Assembly: GCF_021726515.1 (NCBI RefSeq)
Contig: NZ_JAKKCJ010000002.1
Coordinates: forward strand, 124,001-188,000
Origin: Vibrio sp. CK2-1
GTDB lineage: Bacteria > Pseudomonadota > Gammaproteobacteria > Enterobacterales > Vibrionaceae
DNA length: 64,000 bases
Reading direction: 5' to 3'
Shown: one piece after another, positions 47,738 to 59,338 of the stretch
How positions within the stretch are numbered: position 1 is the first letter of the stretch
Layout of the letters: the number at the start of each line of letters is the position of its first letter
Program-made: the position numbers and the translations under genes
Notes under the pieces: generated by a model
Told to the model about the DNA's origin: nothing
What the model saw: only the letters and a program-made list of their open reading frames with translations
Databases searched by the model: none

Positions 47738-47991
47738 TGAGCGAAACAACTCGTACGACTCAAGGTCGTGTAATTAGCGACAAAATGGACAAGTCTATTG
47801 TTGTTGCTATCGAACGTTTTGTTAAACACCCAATCTATGGGAAGTTCATCAAACGTACGACAAAAGTACATGCACACGATGAAAACAACGAATGTGGCCT
47901 AGGCGACAAAGTTGAGATTCGTGAGTGTCGTCCACTGTCTAAGAGCAAATCTTGGACATTGGTTAAAGTTCTAGAAAAATCGAAAATTTAA
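47737..47991 (+). CDS. rpsQ: 30S ribosomal protein S17
   Basis: 84 residues; OB-fold 16S rRNA-binding protein. Last gene of the S10 operon, followed by a terminator. Confidence 0.99.
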   Translation: MSETTRTTQGRVISDKMDKSIVVAIERFVKHPIYGKFIKRTTKVHAHDENNECGLGDKVEIRECRPLSKSKSWTLVKVLEKSKI

Positions 47992-48017
47992 TTTTTCCTT
48001 ATTTTTTAGGCTTTTAA

Positions 48018-48055
48018 AGCGGCCCCAAAGTTTTTTTTGGGGCCGTTTATTTTTT
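48018..48055 (+). terminator. S10 operon terminator
   Basis: CGGCCCCAAA (48020-48029) pairs with TTTGGGGCCG (48036-48045), followed by TTTATTTTTT. Confidence 0.93.
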
Positions 48056-48087
48056 GACTACCTTTCTTCTGGAAACGGTGGTACAAT
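48054..48087 (+). promoter_or_regulatory. candidate spc operon promoter
   Basis: TACAAT at 48082-48087 is a good -10, in a context (GGTGGTACAATTCGC) that resembles the E. coli spc promoter. TTGACT at 48054-48059 is a perfect-looking -35 but 22 bases away, too far, so the true -35 is weak or the hexamer is shifted. Confidence 0.5.
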
Positions 48088-48156
48088 TCGCAGCCCTTAT
48101 AAAGAGGCAGCCCGACCCGAGATGGGTCTAGTTTTAATATTTAGCGGAGCACTAAC

Positions 48157-48528
48157 ATGATCCAAATGCAAAGTACACTGGACGCAGCGGATAACTCCGG
48201 CGCTCGCAGAGTAATGTGTATTAAGGTTCTGGGTGGCTCTCACCGCCGTTATGCACATATCGGAGATATCATCAAAGTTACTGTTAAGGAAGCAATTCCT
48301 CGCGGTAAAGTAAAAAAAGGTGATGTTCTGAAAGCGGTAGTGGTGCGCACCCGTAAAGGCGTTCGTCGTCCAGACGGTTCTGTCATTCGCTTCGACCGTA
48401 ATGCTTGTGTATTGTTGAACGACAATACTGAGCAACCAGTCGGTACACGTATCTTTGGTCCTGTGACTCGTGAGCTTCGTAATGCGAAATTCATGAAAAT
48501 TGTGTCACTAGCACCTGAAGTTCTGTAA
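48157..48528 (+). CDS. rplN: 50S ribosomal protein L14
   Basis: 123 residues; first spc gene, intersubunit-bridge protein and RsfS docking site. [17 protein letters not shown] start. GGAG ribosome site. Confidence 0.99.
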   Translation: MIQMQSTLDAADNSGARRVMCIKVLGGSHRRYAHIGDIIKVTVKEAIPRGKVKKGDVLKAVVVRTRKGVRRPDGSVIRFDRNACVLLNDNTEQPVGTRIFGPVTRELRNAKFMKIVSLAPEVL

Positions 48529-48542
48529 GGAGCGGCAATAAA

Positions 48543-48857
48543 ATGGCAGCTAAAATCCGTCGTAATGACGAAGTAATCGTTCTTGCTGGTAAAGATAAAG
48601 GCAAGCGCGGTAAAGTAACTAAGGTTCTCGAAACTGGTAAAGTTTTCGTTGAAGGTATCAACCTTGTTAAAAAACACCAAAAGCCTCAACCGGCTCTAGG
48701 TCAACAAGGTGGCATCGTTGAACAAGAAGCAGCTATTGATGCTTCTAACGTTGCAATCTTTAACGCATCTACTGGTAAAGCGGATCGTATCGGTTTCCGT
48801 TTGGAAGAAGGCAAGAAAGTGCGCTTCTTCAAATCAAACGGTGAATTAATTAAGTAA
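48543..48857 (+). CDS. rplX: 50S ribosomal protein L24
   Basis: 104 residues; assembly initiator with a KOW motif ([17 protein letters not shown]). Fifteen bases before rplE; in E. coli S8 binds near this junction to repress the downstream genes. Confidence 0.99.
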   Translation: MAAKIRRNDEVIVLAGKDKGKRGKVTKVLETGKVFVEGINLVKKHQKPQPALGQQGGIVEQEAAIDASNVAIFNASTGKADRIGFRLEEGKKVRFFKSNGELIK

Positions 48858-48871
48858 TTTGGAGTTCTACT

Positions 48872-49411
48872 ATGGCGAAACTGCATGATTACTACAAGTC
48901 GTCTGTAGTCGCTGAACTGACCAAAGAGTTCAGCTACACAAGCGTCATGCAAGTCCCTAGGATTGAGAAAATCACCCTAAATATGGGCGTTGGTGAAGCA
49001 ATCAACGATAAGAAGCTACTTGAGAATGCTGCAAGTGATATGGCGACCATTTCTGGTCAAAAGCCACTTATCACTAAAGCACGCAAATCTGTTGCTGGTT
49101 TCAAAATTCGTGAAGGCTACCCAATTGGTTGTAAAGTAACCTTGCGTGGCGAGCGTATGTGGGATTTCTTTGAGCGTTTGATTTCTATCGCTCTTCCACG
49201 AGTACGTGATTTCCGTGGTGTTAGCGCTAAGTCTTTTGACGGACGCGGTAACTACAGCATGGGCGTTCGCGAGCAAATCATCTTCCCGGAAATCGACTAC
49301 GATAAAGTCGATCGTGTACGCGGTCTTGATATTACTATCACGACGTCTGCAAACACTGATGAGGAAGGCCGAGCTCTGCTGGCTGCCTTTAACTTCCCAT
49401 TCCGCAAATAA
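48872..49411 (+). CDS. rplE: 50S ribosomal protein L5
   Basis: 179 residues; binds 5S rRNA and contacts P-site t[16 protein letters not shown] start; [13 protein letters not shown] block. Confidence 0.99.
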   Translation: MAKLHDYYKSSVVAELTKEFSYTSVMQVPRIEKITLNMGVGEAINDKKLLENAASDMATISGQKPLITKARKSVAGFKIREGYPIGCKVTLRGERMWDFFERLISIALPRVRDFRGVSAKSFDGRGNYSMGVREQIIFPEIDYDKVDRVRGLDITITTSANTDEEGRALLAAFNFPFRK

Positions 49412-49428
49412 GGTGAAGGGTTACTGTT

Positions 49429-49734
49429 ATGGCTAAACAATCAATGAAAGCACGTGAAACTAAACGTGCAAAGCTTGTAGCACAATACGCTGAAAAGCGT
49501 GCTGCGCTTAAAGCAACAATCAGTGATGTTAACGCATCTGAAGAAGATCGTTGGAACGCAGTTCTTAAACTGCAAGCTCTTCCACGTGATTCAAGTGCAT
49601 CGCGTCAGCGCAACCGTTGCAACCAAACTGGTCGTCCACACGGTTACCTACGTAAATTCGGTCTAAGCCGTATCAAAGTTCGTGAAGCTTGCATGAAAGG
49701 CGAGATTCCTGGACTTCGTAAGGCTAGCTGGTAA
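49429..49734 (+). CDS. rpsN: 50S-operon-encoded 30S ribosomal protein S14
   Basis: 101 residues; long form without the zinc-binding CxxC motifs, so zinc-independent (C-minus type). Ends RKASW. Confidence 0.99.
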   Translation: MAKQSMKARETKRAKLVAQYAEKRAALKATISDVNASEEDRWNAVLKLQALPRDSSASRQRNRCNQTGRPHGYLRKFGLSRIKVREACMKGEIPGLRKASW

Positions 49735-49763
49735 TTGCCACTTAATCATTTGGAGTAAATCAT

Positions 49764-50156
49764 ATGAGCATGCAAGATCCGATTTCGGATATGCTGACCC
49801 GCATTCGTAACGGTCAGGCAGCAAACAAAGTTGCTGTGAAAATGCCTTCTTCAAAGCTTAAAGTTGCAATTGCTACTTTACTAAAAGCTGAAGGCTACAT
49901 CGCTGACTTCGCTGTTGAAGGCGAAGTAAAACCAGAGCTAGAAGTTACTCTTAAGTACTTCCAAGCAAAACCAGTAATCGAGCAAATCCAACGTGTTTCA
50001 CGTCCTGGTCTACGCGTCTACAAGAAAAAAGACGAGTTACCATCAGTGATGGGCGGTTTGGGTGTTGCTGTTGTTTCCACTTCCAAGGGTCTGATGTCTG
50101 ACCGTGCTGCTCGTAAAGCAGGTCTTGGCGGTGAAATCATCTGTTACGTAGCTTAA
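49764..50156 (+). CDS. rpsH: 30S ribosomal protein S8
   Basis: 130 residues; central-domain assembly protein and spc autoregulator in E. coli. [17 protein letters not shown] start. Confidence 0.99.
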   Translation: MSMQDPISDMLTRIRNGQAANKVAVKMPSSKLKVAIATLLKAEGYIADFAVEGEVKPELEVTLKYFQAKPVIEQIQRVSRPGLRVYKKKDELPSVMGGLGVAVVSTSKGLMSDRAARKAGLGGEIICYVA

Positions 50157-50166
50157 GGAGTAGAAT

Positions 50167-50700
50167 ATGTCTCGTGTTGCTAAAGCACCTGTCGCTATTC
50201 CAGCTGGCGTAGAGGTGAAACTGAATGGTCAAGAAGTTACTGTTAAAGGTGCTAAAGGTGAGTTAACTCGCGTTTTACACAATGCAGTAGTGATCGCTCA
50301 GGAAGAAAACAACCTGACTTTCGGTCCACGTGAAGGTGTAGTGAATGCTTGGGCTCAAGCAGGTACTGCGCGTGCACTTGTAAACAACATGGTTGTTGGT
50401 GTTACTGAAGGCTTTACGAAGAAGCTAGTTCTTAAGGGTGTAGGTTACCGTGCTGCTATTAAAGGCAACTCTGTAGCTCTAACTCTAGGCTTCTCTCATC
50501 CTGTAGAGCATGAATTGCCTTCAGGTGTTAAAGCTGAATGTCCAAGCCAAACTGAAATCGTATTAACTGCTTGTGATAAGCAATTAGTCGGTCAAGTTGC
50601 TGCTGACATTCGTTCTTACCGTGAGCCTGAGCCTTATAAAGGCAAAGGTGTTCGTTACGCAGATGAAAATGTGCGTACTAAAGAAGCTAAGAAGAAGTAA
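50167..50700 (+). CDS. rplF: 50S ribosomal protein L6
   Basis: 177 residues; lies near the sarcin-ricin loop and factor-binding site. C-terminal [11 protein letters not shown] block is conserved. Confidence 0.99.
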   Translation: MSRVAKAPVAIPAGVEVKLNGQEVTVKGAKGELTRVLHNAVVIAQEENNLTFGPREGVVNAWAQAGTARALVNNMVVGVTEGFTKKLVLKGVGYRAAIKGNSVALTLGFSHPVEHELPSGVKAECPSQTEIVLTACDKQLVGQVAADIRSYREPEPYKGKGVRYADENVRTKEAKKK

Positions 50701-50709
50701 GGTAACACT

Positions 50710-51063
50710 ATGGATAAGAAAGCATCTCGCATCCGTCGTGCTACACGTGCACGTCGTAAGATTGCTGAGCTAGGTGCAAACCGCCTAGTAGTACACCGTA
50801 CTCCGCGTCATGTGTACGCTCAGGTTATCGCACCAAACGGCTCTGTGGTTATCGCTTCTGCTTCTACTGTAGAAAAGGCGATCCGTGAGCAAGTTAAGAA
50901 TACTGGTAACGTTGACGCTGCTAAAGCTGTAGGTAAAGCTATTGCTGAGCGCGCTATCGAAAAAGGCATCTCAGATGTGGCTTTCGATCGTTCTGGTTTC
51001 CAATACCACGGTCGAGTGGCGGCACTTGCAGATTCTGCACGTGAAGCTGGTCTGAAATTCTAA
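50710..51063 (+). CDS. rplR: 50S ribosomal protein L18
   Basis: 117 residues; 5S rRNA-binding protein with basic N-terminus ([17 protein letters not shown]). Confidence 0.99.
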   Translation: MDKKASRIRRATRARRKIAELGANRLVVHRTPRHVYAQVIAPNGSVVIASASTVEKAIREQVKNTGNVDAAKAVGKAIAERAIEKGISDVAFDRSGFQYHGRVAALADSAREAGLKF

Positions 51064-51077
51064 GGTAGGGTTGGAAG

Positions 51078-51578
51078 ATGGCTAAACAAGAACAACAAGC
51101 TTCAGATTTGAATGAAAAGCTAATCGCTGTTAACCGTGTTTCTAAAACGGTTAAAGGTGGTCGAATCTTTAGCTTTACTGCACTAACTGTAGTTGGTGAC
51201 GGTAATGGTCGCGTTGGTTTCGGTTACGGCAAAGCTCGTGAAGTACCAGCTGCGATTCAAAAAGCAATGGAAAAAGCGCGTCGTAACATGGTTACTATCG
51301 CACTTAACGAAGGCACTCTTCACCACTCGGTGAAAGGTCGCCACACAGGCTCTAAAGTTTACATGCAACCAGCTTCTGAAGGTACAGGTATCATTGCCGG
51401 TGGTGCAATGCGTGCAGTACTTGAAGTTGTAGGTGTTCATAACGTACTTGCGAAAGCGTACGGTTCTACGAACCCTATCAACATCGTTCGTGCAACGATC
51501 GATGGTTTGAGCGGCATGAAGTCACCAGAAATGGTTGCTGCTAAACGTGGTCTAACTGTTGAATCTATTTCGGAGTAA
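51078..51578 (+). CDS. rpsE: 30S ribosomal protein S5
   Basis: 166 residues; mRNA-entry and fidelity protein. The spectinomycin loop [11 protein letters not shown] is intact, so no target-site resistance is evident. Confidence 0.99.
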   Translation: MAKQEQQASDLNEKLIAVNRVSKTVKGGRIFSFTALTVVGDGNGRVGFGYGKAREVPAAIQKAMEKARRNMVTIALNEGTLHHSVKGRHTGSKVYMQPASEGTGIIAGGAMRAVLEVVGVHNVLAKAYGSTNPINIVRATIDGLSGMKSPEMVAAKRGLTVESISE

Positions 51579-51584
51579 GAACAC

Positions 51585-51761
51585 ATGGCAACTATTAAAG
51601 TAACTCAAACTAAAAGCTCAATTGGACGCCTACCAAAGCACAAAGCTACTTTGCGTGGACTAGGCCTTCGTAAAATCAACCACACTGTAGAACTTGAAGA
51701 TACTCCGTGCGTGCGCGGCATGATCAACAAAGTTCACTACATGGTTAAAGTTGGGGAGTAA
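51585..51761 (+). CDS. rpmD: 50S ribosomal protein L30
   Basis: 58 residues read directly from the sequence: [20 protein letters not shown]... ending HYMVKVGE, then TAA. GGAG in the rpsE 3' end serves as ribosome site. Seven bases after rpsE and five before rplO. Confidence 0.98.
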   Translation: MATIKVTQTKSSIGRLPKHKATLRGLGLRKINHTVELEDTPCVRGMINKVHYMVKVGE

Positions 51762-51766
51762 TCAGA

Positions 51767-52201
51767 ATGCGTTTGAATACTCTATCACCGGCTGCGGGTT
51801 CTAAACCTTCTAAGAAGCGTTTAGGTCGTGGTATCGGTTCTGGACTAGGTAAAACTGGTGGCCGCGGTCACAAAGGTCAAAAATCACGTTCTGGCGGCTC
51901 TGTTCGTCCAGGTTTTGAAGGTGGTCAAATGCCTTTGAAACAACGTCTACCAAAATTCGGTTTCACTTCTCGTAAGAGCCTAGTGACTGCTGAAGTTCGT
52001 CTAGCTGAGCTAGCGAAAGTAACGGCTGACGTTATCGATCTTGACAGCTTGAAAGCTGCTAACGTAATCACTAAGAACATCGAGTTTGTTAAAGTTGTTC
52101 TTTCTGGTGAAATCAGCAAGCCAGTAACTGTTAAAGGTCTACGTGTGACTAAAGGTGCTGTAGCTGCTATCGAAGCTGCTGGCGGTAAAATCGAAGCTTA
52201 A
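51767..52201 (+). CDS. rplO: 50S ribosomal protein L15
   Basis: 144 residues; late assembly protein. [20 protein letters not shown] and the Gly/Arg-rich [17 protein letters not shown] stretch are typical. Confidence 0.99.
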   Translation: MRLNTLSPAAGSKPSKKRLGRGIGSGLGKTGGRGHKGQKSRSGGSVRPGFEGGQMPLKQRLPKFGFTSRKSLVTAEVRLAELAKVTADVIDLDSLKAANVITKNIEFVKVVLSGEISKPVTVKGLRVTKGAVAAIEAAGGKIEA

Positions 52202-52221
52202 TCTTCGAAGGATAGGTACAG

Positions 52222-53556
52222 ATGGCTAAAAAACCAGGACAAGATTTCAGTACTGCTAAACAGGGTACTGGTGAATTAAAATCGCGTTTATTATTCGTAA
52301 TCCTCGCGCTTTTGGTATTCCGAGCTGGCTCTTTTGTGCCGATTCCTGGTATTGATGCGGCTGTACTTGCCGATTTGTTCGAACAGCAAAAAGGTACCAT
52401 CATTGAAATGTTTAACATGTTCTCTGGTGGTGCTCTTTCGCGTGCATCTATATTAGCGTTGGGCATCATGCCGTATATTTCGGCCTCGATTGTTGTCCAA
52501 TTGCTAACTGTAGTTCATCCAGCGTTAGCGGAACTCAAGAAAGAGGGTGAAGCAGGCCGTCGTAAGATAAGCCGATACACACGCTATGGCACGCTTGTAC
52601 TAGCAACTTTCCAAGCAATTGGTATTGCAACTGGTCTGCCGAATATGGTCCAAAATCTGGTCGTTATCGATCAAACCATGTTCACAATCATTGCTACCAT
52701 CAGTTTAGTAACCGGCACCATGTTCTTAATGTGGTTAGGTGAACAAATTACTGAGCGCGGAATTGGTAACGGTATCTCGTTGATTATTTTCACGGGTATT
52801 GTTGCTGGGTTGCCAGCTGCAATCGGACATACAATTGAGCAAGCGCGTCAAGGTGAATTGAACGTGCTTCTTCTATTGTTAATCGCTGTGGTTGCGTTCG
52901 CTGTTATTTATTTCGTTGTTTTCATGGAACGTGGTCAACGTCGTATTGTCGTTAACTATGCGAAGCGTCAACAAGGTCGTAAAGTGTTTGCAGCACAAAG
53001 TACGCATTTACCATTGAAGATAAACATGGCGGGTGTAATCCCTGCTATATTTGCTTCAAGTATTATCCTGTTTCCAGGTACTCTAGCTCAATGGCTTGGC
53101 CAGAACGGTGAGAGTAAAACATTTGGTTGGTTAACGGACGTGTCTTTGGCACTAAGCCCAGGTCAACCTTTGTATATAATACTTTATGCGACAGCAATTA
53201 TTTTCTTCTGTTTCTTTTATACAGCGATGGTGTTTAACCCTCGTGAAACAGCAGATAATTTGAAGAAGTCCGGTGCATTCGTACCCGGCATCCGCCCAGG
53301 TGAGCAGACAGCTAGATATATAGATAAAGTAATGACTCGTTTAACACTCGTTGGTGCTTTATATATTACCTTTATTTGTCTAGTCCCACAGTTTATGATG
53401 ACCGCGTGGAACGTTAAGTTCTATTTCGGTGGTACTTCACTACTTATCGTAGTGGTAGTAATCATGGACTTTATGGCACAGGTACAGACTCATCTGATGT
53501 CTCAACAGTATGATTCTGTGTTGAAAAAAGCGAATCTGAAAGGCTATAACCGCTAA
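52222..53556 (+). CDS. secY: Sec translocon channel subunit SecY
   Basis: Protein-conducting channel with SecE and SecG in the inner membrane. 444 residues, ten spans, with plug region [18 protein letters not shown], the [11 protein letters not shown] segment and cytoplasmic loop [15 protein letters not shown]. Twenty bases after rplO, in its usual spc place. Confidence 0.99.
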
Positions 53557-53597
53557 TAACAGCGAGTATAGTTCAGATTTCATTACGGAGTTTAGCA

Positions 53598-53711
53598 ATG
53601 AAAGTTCGTGCTTCCGTTAAAAAAATCTGCCGTAACTGTAAAGTTATCAAGCGCAACGGTGTTGTGCGTGTAATTTGCAGTGAGCCAAAGCATAAACAAC
53701 GCCAAGGCTAA
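53598..53711 (+). CDS. rpmJ: 50S ribosomal protein L36
   Basis: 37 residues, [20 protein letters not shown]..., read directly. Zinc-binding C-plus form: C11, C14, C27 and H32. CGGAG ribosome site. Last gene of spc. Confidence 0.98.
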
Positions 53712-53743
53712 TTAGCAGAAATTTTTACTTGAAATATGAGGGC

Positions 53744-53766
53744 AGGCCGAGTATATTCCTCGGCCT
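53744..53766 (+). terminator. hairpin between rpmJ and rpsM
   Basis: AGGCCGAG (53744-53751) pairs perfectly with CTCGGCCT (53759-53766), followed by ACCTTTT. A likely partial terminator ahead of the alpha leader. Confidence 0.75.
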
Positions 53767-53769
53767 ACC

Positions 53770-53875
53770 TTTTGCGTGCAAAAGAAGTAGTATGCCGCTG
53801 CGTATCCTCGACGGGCTTTGCAGCGGATAATTCTTTATATAAGTACTAGGAGTGAATAGTGGCCCGTATAGCAGG
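53770..53875 (+). promoter_or_regulatory. alpha operon leader (S4-binding pseudoknot)
   Basis: The blocks GTATCCT, GACGGGCTTTGCAGC and AGTACTAGGAGTGAATAGTG, running into rpsM codons, line up with the E. coli alpha-operon ribosome-binding pseudoknot (GTATCCTG, ACGGGCTTTTCAGC, AGTAGGAGTGCATAGTG). S4 binds it and traps the ribosome, repressing rpsM-rpsK-rpsD-rplQ. Confidence 0.82.
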
Positions 53876-54215
53876 CATTAACATTCCTGATCATAAACAC
53901 GCTGTTATCGCATTAACTGCGATCTACGGCATCGGTAAAACTCGTTCTCAAGCTATCCTAGCTGAGCTGAGTATTGCTGAAGATGTTAAGATCAGTGAAC
54001 TAACTGAAGAGCAGATTGATCAACTGCGTGATGGTGTAGCTAAATACACTGTAGAAGGTGATCTACGTCGTGAAGTATCGATGAACATCAAGCGTCTTAT
54101 GGACCTTGGCTGTTACCGCGGTCTTCGTCATCGTCGCAGTCTACCACTACGTGGACAGCGTACTAAAACCAACGCACGCACTCGTAAGGGTCCGCGCAAG
54201 CCGATCAAAAAATAA
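53859..54215 (+). CDS. rpsM: 30S ribosomal protein S13
   Basis: 118 residues, GTG start in the S4 pseudoknot as in E. coli. [18 protein letters not shown] start; basic tail contacts tRNA. Confidence 0.99.
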   Translation: MARIAGINIPDHKHAVIALTAIYGIGKTRSQAILAELSIAEDVKISELTEEQIDQLRDGVAKYTVEGDLRREVSMNIKRLMDLGCYRGLRHRRSLPLRGQRTKTNARTRKGPRKPIKK

Positions 54216-54236
54216 TCGGATAAGGTAGAGAGTACA

Positions 54237-54626
54237 ATGGCAAAACAACCAACACGCACGCGTAAACGCGTTCGCAAGCAAGTAGCAGATGGCGTAGCGC
54301 ACATCCATGCTTCTTTTAACAACACAATCGTGACCATCACTGACCGTCAAGGTAATGCTCTTTCATGGGCTACTGCAGGTGGTTCAGGTTTCCGTGGTTC
54401 TCGTAAATCTACGCCGTTCGCTGCACAGGTTGCTGCTGAACGCGCAGGTGAAATGGCCAAAGAATATGGCCTAAAGAACTTGGAAGTTATGGTTAAGGGC
54501 CCTGGTCCTGGTCGTGAGTCTACTATCCGTGCTTTAAACGCATTGGGTTACCGCATCACTAACATCGTTGATGCAACTCCGATCCCTCATAACGGTTGTC
54601 GTCCACCTAAGAAACGTCGCGTTTAA
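54237..54626 (+). CDS. rpsK: 30S ribosomal protein S11
   Basis: 129 residues; platform protein. [25 protein letters not shown] is the family signature. Confidence 0.99.
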   Translation: MAKQPTRTRKRVRKQVADGVAHIHASFNNTIVTITDRQGNALSWATAGGSGFRGSRKSTPFAAQVAAERAGEMAKEYGLKNLEVMVKGPGPGRESTIRALNALGYRITNIVDATPIPHNGCRPPKKRRV

Positions 54627-54655
54627 TTCGTTTCTAGGAATATTGGAGAAAGATC

Positions 54656-55276
54656 ATGGCAAGATATTTGGGCCCTAAGCTGAAGCTTAGTCGTCGTGAA
54701 GGTACTGACTTATTCCTTAAGTCAGGTGTCCGCGCGATCGATACCAAGTGTAAAATTGATAACGCACCAGGTGTACACGGCGCTCGTCGCGGTCGTCTAT
54801 CTGAGTTTGGCGTTCAGCTTCGTGAGAAGCAAAAAGTTCGTCGTATGTACGGCGTTCTAGAAAAACAATTCCGCAACTACTACAAAGAAGCTGCACGCCT
54901 TAAAGGCAATACAGGTGCAAACCTGCTTCAACTTCTTGAAGGTCGTTTAGATAATGTTGTTTACCGTATGGGTTTTGGTGCGACTCGCGCTGAATCACGT
55001 CAACTAGTTAGCCACAAAGCTATCTTAGTAAACGGCAAAGTAGTTAACGTTCCTTCATTCAAAGTTACGGCTAACGACGTTGTTTCTATCCGTGAGAAAG
55101 CTAAACAGCAATCACGTATTAAAGCTGCTCTAGAAGTTGCTGAACAACGCGAAAAACCAACTTGGATTGAAGTAGATGCTAGCAAGATGGAAGGTACTTT
55201 CAAACGTATCCCAGAGCGTTCTGATCTATCTGCTGACATCAACGAACACTTGATCGTCGAACTTTACTCTAAGTAA
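54656..55276 (+). CDS. rpsD: 30S ribosomal protein S4
   Basis: 206 residues; 16S 5'-domain assembly initiator and repressor of the alpha operon. [23 protein letters not shown] start; S4 domain at about 97-160. Confidence 0.99.
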   Translation: MARYLGPKLKLSRREGTDLFLKSGVRAIDTKCKIDNAPGVHGARRGRLSEFGVQLREKQKVRRMYGVLEKQFRNYYKEAARLKGNTGANLLQLLEGRLDNVVYRMGFGATRAESRQLVSHKAILVNGKVVNVPSFKVTANDVVSIREKAKQQSRIKAALEVAEQREKPTWIEVDASKMEGTFKRIPERSDLSADINEHLIVELYSK

Positions 55277-55300
55277 GGTTTAAACAAAAGAGAGGACACA

Positions 55301-56293
55301 ATGCAGGGTTCTGTAACAGAATTTCTTAAGCCACGTCTTGTTGACATCGAACAGATCAGCACGACACATGCAAAAGTAACTCTTGAGCCTTTAGAGCGTG
55401 GTTTTGGCCACACTTTAGGTAATGCACTTCGCCGTATTCTTCTATCTTCTATGCCAGGTTGTGCTGTAACAGAAGTTGAGATTGAAGGCGTTCTACACGA
55501 GTACAGCACCAAAGAAGGCGTTCAAGAAGATATCCTTGAGATCCTTCTTAACCTGAAAGGTCTTGCTGTGAGCGTTGCCGAAGGCAAAGATGAAGTGTTT
55601 ATTACACTAAAAAAATCAGGCTCGGGCCCTGTTGTTGCAGGTGACATCATCCATGATGGTGATGTAGAGATCGCTAACCCAGAACACGTTATTTGTCACC
55701 TAACGGATGACAAAGCTGAAATCGCTATGCGTATTAAAGTTCAACGTGGTCGTGGTTACGTTCCGTCTTCAGCTCGTATCCATACTGAAGAAGATGAGCG
55801 TCCAATCGGTCGTCTACTTGTTGATGCTACATACAGCCCGGTTGATAAAATCGCCTACGCTGTAGAAGCAGCACGTGTAGAACAACGTACTGACTTAGAC
55901 AAGCTTGTTATCGATATGGAAACAAATGGCACTTTAGAACCTGAGGAAGCTATCCGTCGTGCAGCTACAATTTTAGCTGAGCAATTGGATGCATTCGTAG
56001 ATCTTCGTGATGTACGTGTTCCAGAAGAGAAAGAAGAGAAGCCGGAGTTCGATCCTATTCTACTGCGTCCTGTAGACGATCTTGAACTAACAGTTCGCTC
56101 TGCTAACTGCTTGAAAGCAGAAGCGATTCACTACATCGGTGATCTTGTACAGCGTACTGAGGTTGAGCTTCTTAAAACGCCAAACCTTGGTAAGAAGTCT
56201 TTAACAGAGATTAAAGATGTTCTAGCGTCGCGCGGTCTGTCTCTAGGTATGCGCCTAGAAAACTGGCCACCAGCGTCGATTGCTGAAGATTAA
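55301..56293 (+). CDS. rpoA: RNA polymerase alpha subunit
   Basis: 330 residues. N-terminal dimerisation domain (1-235, [26 protein letters not shown]) and C-terminal domain (about 250-330) that binds UP elements and activators such as CRP (R265-type region in [20 protein letters not shown]). Confidence 0.99.
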   Translation: MQGSVTEFLKPRLVDIEQISTTHAKVTLEPLERGFGHTLGNALRRILLSSMPGCAVTEVEIEGVLHEYSTKEGVQEDILEILLNLKGLAVSVAEGKDEVFITLKKSGSGPVVAGDIIHDGDVEIANPEHVICHLTDDKAEIAMRIKVQRGRGYVPSSARIHTEEDERPIGRLLVDATYSPVDKIAYAVEAARVEQRTDLDKLVIDMETNGTLEPEEAIRRAATILAEQLDAFVDLRDVRVPEEKEEKPEFDPILLRPVDDLELTVRSANCLKAEAIHYIGDLVQRTEVELLKTPNLGKKSLTEIKDVLASRGLSLGMRLENWPPASIAED

Positions 56294-56316
56294 TTGATAT
56301 TAGTTAGAAGGATTAG

Positions 56317-56706
<390 letters not shown>

Positions 56707-56724
56707 GCAAAAAGTTAAATAAAT

Positions 56725-56760
56725 AAAAAACGCCGAGTATTAATTACTCGGCGTTTTTTT
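56725..56760. terminator. alpha operon terminator
   Basis: CGCCGAGTA and TACTCGGCG arms with A- and T-tracts on both sides; it could also serve the convergent DUF2780 gene. Confidence 0.95.
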
Positions 56761-56855
56761 ATGTCTAAAATATAAAGTGAACGATTAATACTAAGCGTAA
56801 TAAGTAACGATCTTATTAGCTTGTTAAAAACTCGCTAACTAGGTTATAAAATTAG

Positions 56856-57320
56856 CTATTTCCAAAGGCTAGTTAATGAGCTTAACAGTCCATTACTTGC
56901 CCCTTCTTCACCTAAATAATCCAGTACGATTGGTACATACTGTTCTACCATCGAGCTATCTAGGCCTAATTTTTCGAAAGCACTCTTTACTGCTGCCATG
57001 CTATCTAGTGTGCTACCTGCTGATTTGGCACTGTCTAAAATACCACTCAGGTTAGACGATAATCCTGAAAACTCTTCTCCAGTACTACCAGATAATTCAT
57101 TTGAAGCAATTGCTAATAGAGCTCCTGCTCCACCGGCAGCTTGCTCGGTAGACACCCCTAATTGATCTTTTAGTGAGTTGACTAATTCGCTGCTACTTTG
57201 TGCTTGAGAAGCAAGTTTAGTTACAGCATCGGTGTTTTCTTCTCCTAGTCCAAATAATGCATAGCTTGGTGATGAGATGACAAGGCTGGCGGAGATAAGG
57301 GTAAGGGCGAGCTTTTTCAT
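56856..57320 (-). CDS. secreted DUF2780-family protein
   Basis: 154 residues with a signal peptide (1-21, SPSYA). The body is rich in Ser/Gly/Ala with LKDQLGVSTEQAAGGAGALLAIA, typical of DUF2780. Expected periplasmic; function unknown. Lies downstream of fklB on the same strand but separated by a terminator. Confidence 0.8.
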   Translation of the reverse strand: MKKLALTLISASLVISSPSYALFGLGEENTDAVTKLASQAQSSSELVNSLKDQLGVSTEQAAGGAGALLAIASNELSGSTGEEFSGLSSNLSGILDSAKSAGSTLDSMAAVKSAFEKLGLDSSMVEQYVPIVLDYLGEEGASNGLLSSLTSLWK

Positions 57321-57378
57321 AACTGAATTCCATTTGTATTGATGTAGAATCTAGTTATAACTGTTTTTTATGTATAAA

Positions 57379-57402
57379 AAAAGCAGCGATCGCTGCTTTT
57401 AT
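57379..57402 (-). terminator. fklB terminator
   Basis: AAAAGCAGCGATCGCTGCTTTT (split as two 11-base arms, 57379-57389/57390-57400) is a perfect palindrome; on the minus strand it runs into seven T. It has a central GATC/CGATCG. Confidence 0.85.
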
Positions 57403-57428
57403 ACTTATTAACAATCTAAAAACACTTG

Positions 57429-58049
57429 TTATAGGATAGCTAGAAGCTCAACTTCAAATACTAGAGCTGCAAAAGGAGGGATTGCTGCACCTGCGCCACG
57501 CTCACCGTAAGCAAGATCTTGTGGGATGTACAGTTTCCATTTTGAACCAACAGGCATAAGCTGTAGTGCTTCAACCCAACCAGCGATAACGCCAGTTACT
57601 GGGAATTCTGCAGGTTGACCGCGAGATACAGAGCTATCAAATACAGTACCGTCAGTTAATTGACCGTGGTAGTGTACGCGTACTTGCTTGTCTGATGTTG
57701 GGATTTCACCAGTACCTTCAGTGATTACTTCGTATTGAAGACCAGACTCTAGAACCGTTACTTCAGAACGTAGAGCATTGTCTTTTAAGAATACTTCGCC
57801 ATCTGCCGCAGCTGCTTTAGCCGCTTCAGCGCGTAATGCTTCAGCGCGAGTATGAAGCTCACGAAGTGCATTGTTAATTTCATCAACTTCGATTTCAGGC
57901 ATGTCACCTGTTAATGATGTTGCGATACCTTTAGCGATAGCGGCAACATTTAGACCTTCTAGGCCACTTCCTGCAAGTTGTTGACCCATTTGAAGACCAA
58001 TACCGTAACTTGCTTTTTGTTCAATAGTTTCTAATTTAACGTCAGACAT
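57429..58049 (-). CDS. fklB: FKBP-type prolyl isomerase FklB
   Basis: 206 residues from ATG 58049, matching E. coli FklB (the 10-residue upstream extension is not homologous). N-terminal helical dimerisation region (about 5-90), C-terminal FKBP domain ([39 protein letters not shown]). No signal peptide, so cytosolic. Divergent from the ytfB-like gene, as in E. coli. Confidence 0.95.
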   Translation of the reverse strand: MSDVKLETIEQKASYGIGLQMGQQLAGSGLEGLNVAAIAKGIATSLTGDMPEIEVDEINNALRELHTRAEALRAEAAKAAAADGEVFLKDNALRSEVTVLESGLQYEVITEGTGEIPTSDKQVRVHYHGQLTDGTVFDSSVSRGQPAEFPVTGVIAGWVEALQLMPVGSKWKLYIPQDLAYGERGAGAAIPPFAALVFEVELLAIL

Positions 58050-58224
58050 GCGAATCTCTTGTTTGCTTAAATGAAGCACTAAGAATATCAGTTCTGATTC
58101 ATAGATGAAACTTTGTTAGCAATACGAGGTTAACAGTTACAGCTATAGAAAATTTTGTAATATACTGACAAAACGATTAGTTTATTGAATATCCTTGACG
58201 CAAATAACATTAGGATGATGCAAC

Positions 58225-58878
58225 GTGAACCAACGTAAAAAAAATAACCAAAGCCGTACACAAGTCATAAAGGATAAGTTTATCCAATCAGAGCTTGTGA
58301 TTAGAGTTATTGATGCTTGGCATTCTTTGCCTAAATTGCATCAGCGTATTTTGATGGTGCTTATTCCACTAGTCATTGTCTTGCTGTTACTTCCTAGTGA
58401 AAAATCCCCAGAACCTCAAACTCAAGAGGTTAGCGCTAAGCCAGATAAGCCGTCACGTATGACGGTGCCTTTGGTGATTAACGGTGAAGAAACGGCAGCA
58501 ACCAAACCTAAGCCGAAAGTTGAGAAAAGTGAAAAGCGTGTACAGCTAAGTGGGCCTGAGGCGGATGCAGAAGATAAACCCGAGCGTAAGGTGAGCAATA
58601 ATGCAGGGCCTGAACCTTGGAATGACTACACAGTACAGAAAGGTGATACCCTTTCGCAGATCTTCCGCAACAATGATTTGCCACTATCTGATTTGAATCA
58701 ATTGGTTGAAATTCAAGGTAAGGATAAACCGCTGAGCCACATTCAACATGGTCAATTGGTGCGGTTTAAACTCACTAATCGTGGTGATTTAGATATTCTA
58801 AGAATAGAAAAAGAAGATGGCCCAGTAATGTTTTTCCGTTTATCTAGCGGCGGCTTTGCACGTAGTACTCCACAGTAA
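58225..58878 (+). CDS. OapA/YtfB-family LysM-like cell-division protein
   Basis: 217 residues, GTG start. Basic N-terminus with a membrane span at about 43-58 (ILMVLIPLVIVLLLL), a Lys/Pro-rich periplasmic linker, and a C-terminal OapA/LysM-like domain (about 130-215, YTVQKGDTLSQIFRNN). E. coli YtfB binds septal glycan; the fklB neighbour supports this orthologue, although haemophilus OapA gives another family name. Confidence 0.88.
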   Translation: MNQRKKNNQSRTQVIKDKFIQSELVIRVIDAWHSLPKLHQRILMVLIPLVIVLLLLPSEKSPEPQTQEVSAKPDKPSRMTVPLVINGEETAATKPKPKVEKSEKRVQLSGPEADAEDKPERKVSNNAGPEPWNDYTVQKGDTLSQIFRNNDLPLSDLNQLVEIQGKDKPLSHIQHGQLVRFKLTNRGDLDILRIEKEDGPVMFFRLSSGGFARSTPQ

Positions 58879-58888
58879 CTTACGACTG

Positions 58889-59338
58889 CTAGACACTTCT
58901 TGTCATATCAATATGAGGAATATCATCTTCTAGGTATTCCTCTGAAACCTTCTTGAATCCATGTTTAGCATAATACTGCTCAAGATGAGATTGTGCGCCA
59001 ATGGTAATATCAACATCTCCCCATAATTGAACACTATACTCAATCGCGGTTTGAATCAGTTGATGTCCTAAGCCGTTACCGCGGTGATTTATATCCGTGG
59101 CTACTCTTCCAATACTGGCATTATCAAAGCTTATGCCTTTTTTAAGCAAACGAGCGCAAGCAATTAATTGATTGTCTTGGTAGCCTAACAGTTGATAAAC
59201 CCCTTCAAGTTGATCTTTGCCATCGAGCTCTGGATAAGGGCATGTTTGCTCAACCACAAACACATCTACACGTAGTTTTAGTAATTGGTAGAGTTCGTGA
59301 GTAGTAAGTTGGTCGAAAGATTTACAAATCCATTGCAT
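58889..59338 (-). CDS. elaA: GNAT acetyltransferase, ElaA family
   Basis: 149 residues. [16 protein letters not shown] start block and the acetyl-CoA loop [16 protein letters not shown] are diagnostic of ElaA. Substrate unknown. Stops 10 bases from the convergent ytfB-like gene with no terminator between. Confidence 0.9.
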   Translation of the reverse strand: MQWICKSFDQLTTHELYQLLKLRVDVFVVEQTCPYPELDGKDQLEGVYQLLGYQDNQLIACARLLKKGISFDNASIGRVATDINHRGNGLGHQLIQTAIEYSVQLWGDVDITIGAQSHLEQYYAKHGFKKVSEEYLEDDIPHIDMTRSV

